DNA from: Notamacropus eugenii
Lineage: Eukaryota > Chordata > Mammalia > Diprotodontia > Macropodidae
Assembly (NCBI RefSeq): GCF_028372415.1
Contig: NC_092875.1
Coordinates: forward strand, 57,648,919 to 57,712,918
Length of the DNA stretch: 64,000 nucleotides
Direction: 5' to 3'
The position numbers and the translations under genes are program-made. The notes below the pieces were generated by a model that worked only from the letters and a program-made list of their open reading frames with translations, made no database searches and was not told where the DNA came from. This document shows positions 14,301-23,300 of this stretch, piece after piece. Numbering within the stretch: position 1 is the stretch's first letter; each line of letters starts with the position of its first letter.

Positions 14301-17300
14301 GGCCTTGTTGACATAGGCAGAGATATTATCTGAGTTTACTTCAGAGAACAAAGAGACTGTTAGGTCCAGGTTCTTCCTCTGATTGATTAATTCAAACTCT
14401 GGCCCTTATTAAAGTCCAAAAATGATATTAAATGTTATCAAGGGTGAGAAGGTAATGGGGGTAAAAGAAGATCCAATGTGAGAGGGCATCTGAGGCAGGG
14501 TGAAGTCAAACATACCTGGGAGAATAACCAGGAGTTCTTAAATAAAACACATAGGAATATGGGAAATGTTGGAAAAGCAGGCTTTCCTTCCCCATCATCT
14601 GTGAGGTCAGGTCTGGTCCTATGTCTGACTGGTATCTGAGGAATAAGAGGCCAGATTTGGGTCATGCTTTGGCTATTCCCGTGGTTCTTTGGGCCTTCTC
14701 TGGGTTTTGTGCAGGCAGCACATCAGGCTATGTCTGGTTGTTCCCCCACATCAAGCCTCCTGCTCTTGCCCTTCACCCAATCTTATTTGCTTTTCGCCCT
14801 GATTTCTGCAGTCTTCCTTTTGCTTTCTCTATCCTTTCTGTGTTGAGCTTAGGAGGAGGTTGTTTTGGTGTTGGGGATGGGTGATGGCAAAGGAAAGGAA
14901 GCTCCAGTCCCCTATTTCCCAGCTTGAGAGTGAGTTCTCCCTTTTCTCCCCTCTTGGTTATTTTGTGGTATGTTCCTTCTCCTGTCTTCACCATATGGTC
15001 TTTACATCACCCCTTGAAATAATACATATGTCTCCACAGCTTATATTGCACCCAAGGACAAGACTTTCTATGGATTCTTTGAGCCTTGGCTGGGTAAGTC
15101 ATAATGAGGGGCAGAAGCACTAGGAATCAAGAAGAATATTGAGGAGAAAGTGCTCGGGATGTGTTTGACCAAGGAGCTTATGAACTACAGGACTGAGTAT
15201 TAATGGACCAAGGAGGAATAGAATCCTGGGAGGGTTAGTATGTGGGAATGGGTTGAGGGCTAGTGGTTGTGGGTGAGAGATTTAGGGATAGGGATAAGTA
15301 AAGGATTGGTGTGTGGGCTAGATGGGGGTGGGGCATGCTGTGGAATCTTTGTGAGGGGTAGGGATCTTGAGTAATTCATTATTATGGTCTGGTTATGGGC
15401 TTTTCCTCCCATCTTTCTCCCAGGTGATGGGCTGCTACTGAGCAAAGGGGAGAAATGGTACAGTCACCGGCGCCTGCTGACCCCAGCTTTTCACTTTGAC
15501 ATCCTCAAACCCTACATAAAGACCTTCAACAAGTCTACAGACATCATGCATGTAAGACTGGAAAAGCTGTGGGTAGATGGGAGTTGACCCCAAGAGGCCA
15601 GAAACCTACATGGAAAGAATCCCCTGTTAGACCACTTTGCATTGCAATAGGTGTGATGGTGGCCATGACTGCTACAAGGTGACCAAAACTTTTCCCCTAG
15701 GGAAAAAAAGAAATTAGAGCTTGTTGCAGTGCTTCAATAGGGAACGAATAGAGTTTAGAATCTAGTTAGCAAGAATAATCAGTTAAAGGAGGAGGCCAAA
15801 AAAGGCAGACTTGGGGAAGGTCTGCCTGTATACTGCTCCACACCCTCATTTCTAAGTTACATTTTATTCTTACATAGGTGTTTTCTCTGAGCCCCAAATG
15901 ATGATGCGTTTAGTCCACCTTGCATCGACCATCATTTGTGGTTGCTATTATTGGTACAAACTTGCGTAGTTATATCTCTCAGCTGTCCCACCAGCCTCTT
16001 TCCCTGAATTTAGCCTGAGGGGATTGAAGTGGTGGAACACAGTCCATGGCCACCATCACATATGAGTCTTCTCCAGCTCAGTTTTCTGTCCATGACCTCA
16101 TCTTTTCCCAGTATCCTATGAGGCAGAGAGGCCAGTGTTAATCATCCTCATTTTTACAGATGAGGAAGGAAGTTGAGGTCCAGAGAAATAAAATGATTTG
16201 CTATGGTTACACAAAGTAGTTCACATAGTGACATTAGCTCAGATTGGATCTCTGCTCTCCTGACTCCTAGCCAATGAATCCCTCTAAGGAGAGCTCTGAA
16301 TGTGATCTGTATTCCCCACTTGGTTCTCAAGACAAAAAGAGGTCCTTCTCTTGCCTTCTTAGGCATTTTGCAGGGGCTTAGGACAAAGGTTCAGCTACAC
16401 GGAGGAGTCCAGACTCATACTTATGATTTTTTCTTGGGTAGATGAAATGGAAGTGTCTGTGTGTTGGAGACAGCATCCGCCTGAACGTGTTTGACCACAT
16501 TAGCCTCATGACGCTGGACAGCTTGCAGAAATGTGTCTTCAGCCATGACAGCCAATGTCAGGAGTGAGTCCCAGCCCAGCTCTTGACTTTGAGGCCTCGG
16601 AAACTAGAAGCAACACAGTCACAGTGTGCAGGGGAAGGAAAATGCTATTGAAGGGGAATGTTCACTGTTAGGGATGAGATCTAGGATGCCACCATCCTAG
16701 AAGAGTGGTAGGTCAAAACTAGCATGGAAACTGGAGGTGCTATTGCTGACTAGCTATGTGTGATCTTTAATATTCTAAACCCCACCATCCTTATCCCTGG
16801 TCTACTTCATTGGAGGGAGGTACATTGCCTTAAGCATCTCCCCAAACTAGTCTTGGTAAGGCATCAGTGACTATTTTATCATCAATTATTTACAAATATG
16901 GCAATTCCAGTGTAACAGGAACTTAATGCATTTATTATGCTCCTTCTGGGTGTCAGGTGTTGTGCTAAGCACTGACTATACAAAGATCTCAGTGAAATAC
17001 TCCCTACACTCAAGTAGATTATGATATAGGGAGAGACAACAAGCATATCACAAAATTTAAAAAATAAGCATAAGTAAGCATTTGGGAGAGAGGCACTTAC
17101 TTGTTACCCTTTCTGATTTTCCTTCTGGCTCAGTTTCCCCTTCCCTTCACCTATGGGTACCTGATGTCTCCAATGAGAGGTTTCTTGGTGATAGAAACAG
17201 AGAGTGACTCCAGAAAGGTCCTCTGGATAAGGCAGATGCCTGTAGAAGAGCAATGGGAGAATGTCCATGGCAGAGTTGGCTCCCATGGTCAATGTACTGG

Positions 17301-20300
17301 CTGCCATGCAGAGTGAAGTGCCACAAGTCAGTCATCCAGAGAGGAGCATCAAGTGATGATAACATCACAAGGGAGACTGAGGGTCAGGGTCAGGAGAGTA
17401 GATCTGGGAAGGAATGAAAAGGAGACAAGGTAGCATGCCAATCTCAGAGGCATGTCAATGGAGAAGTACCAGAGGTGTCAGGGAAAGTGCAGTTGGTGCC
17501 ACGTAACCTGAATTCAAATCTAGGCTTTAAGGCAGTCAGTATAGCCTATTGCCAGTCATGTCTGACTCTTCGTGAACCCATTTGGGGTTTTCTTCTCGGC
17601 AAAAGTACTGAAGTGGTTTGCCATTTCCTTCTCCAGTTCATTTTATATGTAAGGAAACTGAGGCAAACATGGTGAAATGACTTGCCCAGAGTCATATAGC
17701 TAAAAACTGTCTGAGGTCTGATTTGAATTCAGGAAGATGAGTCTTCTTGACTCCAGGCTAGTGATCTATCCACTACACCACCTGGCTGTCCCTTTTAAGG
17801 CAATATCTCACATGTGAAAGGGATCAAGTAATACCTTAGCTGAATTATAGACTCATTGTGAGCTTTATAAAGGCTGTGGGGCTTTAGAAATGTATTGTTT
17901 TTGTGGTTAATACTTAATACTCCTTTTTTTTGGGGCAGTCTAGAACTGAATCCATAATATGTCTAAGGTACAGCTGCATATGCCAGTTACAAACTACCAA
18001 CCCAATTTCAGGGCTGGGTCCACAGTGATTACCTTCCAATTGTCACACCAGCTGCACTGCTTTCCTTGCTGAACTAACATTATGCTGTTTATGCCACCTG
18101 GTTCCTAAACCCAGAAGTCAGGTTCTCTTCCTATGTAGCAAGATAAATTAGGCCTCCTGGAGGTCTTTTTCACTCCCTTGACCTCTGAGTAAACTCAACA
18201 GGAATCCAAATATTTTTGCTCAGCTCTCCACTCTAGGTTATATTAGGTATAGATACAGTCTCTGCCCTTGAAAAACTTTCAATCTGGTGAGGGGTGAACT
18301 GAAGTACAAGGTTAGACTGTATGCTTAAATGGGTATTACATGAATTCACAGAAGGAAGGACTTGCTATGAGCTGAGGTTTTCTCAGGAGAGTCTTCTCCT
18401 CCTGTTGCCACCAGAAATAGAGGCTTGCAGGTTACTCATGTCCTGTCTCTGGTCACATGGGCACTTGCTTTGCTGGAAGAACCCCCTTTCCTACTGCTCA
18501 CAGGCTTCTAGATGACCATTTGTACAGTTCTGTGATTGAAGAAATCATTTTCTGTTGCTCCCCATTGGATTTCCTGGCTGTTATTTGGTCTGGTGTAAAT
18601 TTTAGGGTTTTCCTGCAGTAGGTATTTGGGAGTTGGGTGGTGTTTCTCCCATTTAGGTAGCCATCTTGAAGTCCTGGAGGAAGAATTGAAACTCAATTGA
18701 GATGGTGGGCTTGGAAAGTCAATAAAAAGCCATGTCTAGTTCACAAAGGGAGGGCAAAATCTGGGACAGTTTATCTGTAGCATAGAGTGTGTGAAGGGGA
18801 GGAATGTGAAATCAGACTGGAAGGGTGGGCTGTGGAGGCACTTGAATTGCAAGCTAGAGCTTGCATTACATTCTGTAGGCAATGAAGAGCCTTTGGAGAT
18901 TTTGGAATAAGGGAGTAATATGGTCACACCTGTGTATTTGAAAGATTTATTTCTTAACATGAGAAGTAGGCTTAAGGAACTCAGACCTGGAAGGAAAACC
19001 AATCAAGGGGTCAGTAATTCAGGTGAAAAATGACTAGGATTTCCCTAGGGTGCTGACAAATATGAGGAGAGGGCAATGAGAGATGAGGAAGTAGAATCAG
19101 TAGAGGTTGATGATTGAATATAATGTGGGTGGGTGAGGGACAATGAAAACCTGGTGCCTGGGGAGAGGGGAGCAGAGTTTGCTTTCAATAGAAACATTTA
19201 AAAGGGGTCAGAGAACAGGCTCTGATACATGTAGAAGGTGCTGAGATCAATTTTAGAATCTGACATGGAGGAGAGTCAGCTCCTCCTGTGAAAGGCAAGG
19301 ACTGTAGTGAGGTCTGGATTTCTATTTTTACAATTAAAAAAAAATAAAACATATAAATTCCATTATAGAAAAAAATCATTTAAATAATTTTCCTTTAGCT
19401 TGTTGTGGGTTATGTTCAAGGAAGCTCTTTATAGAGATTAATTTGAGAACAGGCACTGTGCAGGATGAATTGGAAATAGAGAGAATAGCTAGAAGGCATC
19501 TGCCCTAGCCCAGTCATGAAAGATTAATGTACCTGAGAAGGGAATACGCATTTATAAAGTGACTACTATGCGCCAGATGCTATGCTAAGCACTTCACTAA
19601 TATGACCTCATCTGAGCCTCACAAACAACCCTTTGTGGATGACTCTGTCATCATCCTCAATTTACAGATGAGCAAACTGAGGCAAACAGAGGTTAAATGA
19701 TTTGCCTAGTGTCACATAGCTAGTAAGTGTCAGAGACCAAATTTGAACTCAAGTCTTTCTGCTTCCAGTTGCAGAGCTCTATCCACTGTGCCACCTAGCT
19801 GCCCCTTAGCCTGGTTTTCAAAACGTGTGCTATGAGTTTTAGTAGACATGCCTTGAATGTACTGGCTTCATATTTTCAACTGTATATACCCATGCAAGTC
19901 CTTTGATTCTCCAGTTAGGTGCCAAAATTCTTTTTGACAAAAAAATAATACTACACTGTGACTAAAAAAACATTGCAAATCACTGACCCGGATATCAGCA
20001 CAATCATCAAAACCTATCCATTGTTCTGTTGGGCAGGAAGGCAGATTCTGTCCCTATTCTCCCCACACATCTGAAGTTTTCTATCATTTCCTATAAGTGT
20101 CTTTTCCTTCCCAGAAGACCAGGCCTGTTTTGCCTGAACTAATTGGGATATTACAGAACTAACTAGATTGACAAGAAAGCAAGAAATTTTGGTGAGACCT
20201 CTGTGTAGAAGAGTAGGAAAACCCTACCTAGCAGTTTTCATTGTGCACCCGTCTTTCTATTTCTTTGTGTTGTGTGCATCCTTGGGAATCTCATTCGAAG

Positions 20301-23300
20301 AGTTGTATTCAAGCAACTGGAGATGTTAAGCACAACATAAACCAAAGAGATGGGTAGATATGGTCAAGCCCAGCCTTTTCTTTAAAAATATCTTCTCAGT
20401 CTTTCCCTGTTCTCTGGGGGTAAACCTGGGTCAGAAGCGATGGAACTATGATAATCAAAGATTAAAATTTACCATACAATAGTTTAAGGTAAAAGCTGTG
20501 AGGATAGGGAGGTATAATAAGCCACATCTGCAAGTATTATGTTCAGTTCTGGAGGTCATATTTTGAACATCTGCATGGTCCAGAGAAGAGTAAATAGGAT
20601 TGTGAAGAGACTAGAGAGGGAGGAGTCTACTCACAGGTTGTGTTTGTCCTTTGTTCTCAGAGAGGATCATGACATCAGGCAATGATGACATGACTTGCAG
20701 TTAGCTTGGATTTGAGTGAGTGAGGGTTGTGTAAGGTCACTATGTTATGGAGGAAGAACAGATGAGTTTTGTGCCAAGAGAGGTTTTGAACTGAGTGACA
20801 GACTGGGAAGAGGTCATGTTGGTGACTAGGGCAGGTAAGTTGGGAGGGGGCTGCTTTGGAAGGACATTAAAGAGCTTAGTCTGACTCAAGTGGAGTCTGA
20901 AGGGCCAGTGTTCTCTCAGGGATCTCACCTGGCCTGACCCCTGATCACGGCCCTCATGTTTTGCACAGGAAACCAAGTCCCTACATCTCTGCTATAGTGG
21001 AATTAAGTGGCCTTGTGGCAAAACGCAACCTGGAACCCCTCCTATACTGGGATACTCTATACAACCTCACCAGCCAGGGGAGGCAGTTCTCTAAGGCTTG
21101 CCAAGTGGTACATAACTTCACAGATGCTGTCATCCAGACCCGGCGCCAAGTCCTTGCTGAACAAGGTGCTGAAGCCTTCCTCAAAAATGAGACCAAAGGA
21201 AAGACCATGGACTTCATAGATGTTCTTCTACTGGCCAAGGTGAATATTAGAGCTACAGGGAGAAGTGGGAAGGGAGGGAGTCTTCCAGAAGCCCCAAGGG
21301 ACCATGGGAGGTGGAGGAGGAAAGCCAGGGGAAGATGAAAAGCTAGGTTGCCAAAGGCAGATTCATGGTTCCATAATATACGTCCTAGCGATGAGTCACA
21401 TAGAACAGCGTTCATTGGGAAAGTGTCCCTTTACCCTGCTCCCATGGACAGGGTACCCATAGGTAGCCTGTTCTAAGTATGTGAAAAGAGTAATCTGGAT
21501 TCTGAGTATAATTAGGTATATCCTATCTGGAATATGGCTGGAATCCTATTAACTATCCTAGTATACCTAGAAATAACCTCAAAGTATATCCCCTGATGCT
21601 ATTTCTAAGTATAGGAGAGTAGTTAATAGGATTCTAGGCATATTCACAAATATTTCTGTGGTACTAGGTATATCAAGGGTAATTTCCTATTTTATAGGTT
21701 CATCTAGGAGTACCATTAAGGCTACTTCTAGATATATCAAAGGAGAGTCCGGGATATGCCAGAAATATCTAGAATTTCTAAGGTGCAAGTGTGCATGAGA
21801 GAAAGAGTATTAAGGAGAGAGGGACAAGACTTATTAGAGTACAGAGTGCCCATCAAAGAATCCGGATACTCCCAGGGTATGCTATAGCTAGGAATAGGTT
21901 TTTGGCTTCCGAAAGGGATTCATGCTTTGGGTAAGAGTCCCTTCCAAATCCAAGTTTTTATTATTCTAGGTGTGTCTTCCAGCATTATCTGATTCTGGGG
22001 AGTCCTCAGTGTAGTTTCTGAGGGTTTTGAACATATCAAGTGACTTCTATGATGTGTCTATAAGTGCAATAGGAGTCCAGAGGACAGGTTCAGGTGCTTT
22101 AGATAGTAGGAGTTATGCTAAGCATTTTGCCTAGGTCTCAAGGATTTACACCTCACACTATCAGTAGTGCCTGGGGATAGTGAGAAGCTGAGGTGGGGAT
22201 CTTGAGTAGAGCTGCTCATGGAAGGAAGGAAGGCAAGAATCCACAGATATGTACTATTCCAGGATGAAGATGGGAAGACTTTGTCAGATAAGGACATTCG
22301 GGCAGAGGCTGACACCTTCATGTTTGAGGGTAAGAGGGAAGATGGAGGGGGAGGATCCGGGGCTAAGGGGGCTGGGGATTTAGAGGGGATTTCCTCTTAA
22401 GAAGCTCATTCATATCTTATTCCTGATGTCAGCCTCAGTGATTCCTGATTTGACCAGGGCTACCCTAGAAGGAGCTGTCCCCTCAGAACCTGTACTGATT
22501 TCAGTGTGGTCATGATGTTCCTTCTCACTCCACAGTTCACTGATAGACACTCCCTCACCCCCATATCGATTCTCTGGAGTCTTCTCCCTTCCTCCCAGGT
22601 CATGACACAACAGCAAGTGGTCTCTCTTGGGCCCTCTACAACCTGGCCCATCATCAGGAACACCAGGACTGCTGTCGTCAGGAAATACAGGAGCTCCTGA
22701 GGGGTCGTCAGCCAGAGGAGATTGAATGGTCAGTGTGGAAGGAGACTGGGGGGATTCCTTTAGGAGAGGGGACTAGAAACTCATACCCCTTGCCACCCTG
22801 GCCACAGCTAAGGACACTCCCCAAAAGAAACATCCCCAAGCCTCACAGTGACATGGCTAGAGCTGTGCCTCCGTAGATGACAGTCTTTGCCTATCAGAAC
22901 TACCCTCCCCTAGCAGACAGGAAGGTTTCTTGACCATTTGATGCTTTTCTGGATAACTGTTCACAGATGAGACCCAGGGCTAAAAGGTAGGGAGATTTCT
23001 GTGCCAAAGACTCCATCCTTTATTATTCTCTCTTCTTTGACCACATCTCTGTCAGGGTGCCCTACTCTTCTCACCCCGCTGCCCCAACTCTGGAGACTTC
23101 AGATCACAAGTCGTGACACTGACAATGTCACCTCACTGTGTGGGACTGGGTGTCTGAGGCCCCCTCCCCCAGGATGACTGGTCTGCTCTCTCCAGGGATG
23201 ACCTGTCCCAGATGCCTTTCCTGACCATGTGTATCAAGGAGAGCCTGAGGTTGCACCCACCAGTTTTTGCCATTGCTCGTCAATGCACCAAGGACATCGA

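Larger units (their letters stand above)
4184..14440 (-). mobile_element. Endogenous retrovirus, tRNA-His primed, antisense in CYP4F intron
   Basis: Two closely similar LTRs (4184-4763 and 13864-14440) flank about 9.1 kb. The 4-bp duplication AGGG occurs at 4180-4183 and 14441-14444. Next to the 5' LTR is a primer-binding site that matches the tRNA-His 3' end at 18 of 19 positions. Next to the 3' LTR is a purine tract AAAAGGAGGAAA. A gag remnant sits at 12762-13443. No pol or env frame was recognised in 4776-8290 or 10946-12760. A second retroelement (8290-10945) is nested inside. The 4-bp duplication and His primer suggest a class I (gamma-like) ERV. It lies opposite to gene A, the orientation usually tolerated in introns. 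Confidence 0.88.

Noticed and set aside
20981..21415. 144-codon open frame on the - strand
   Set aside because: Shadow of CYP4F coding exon 6 of gene A.
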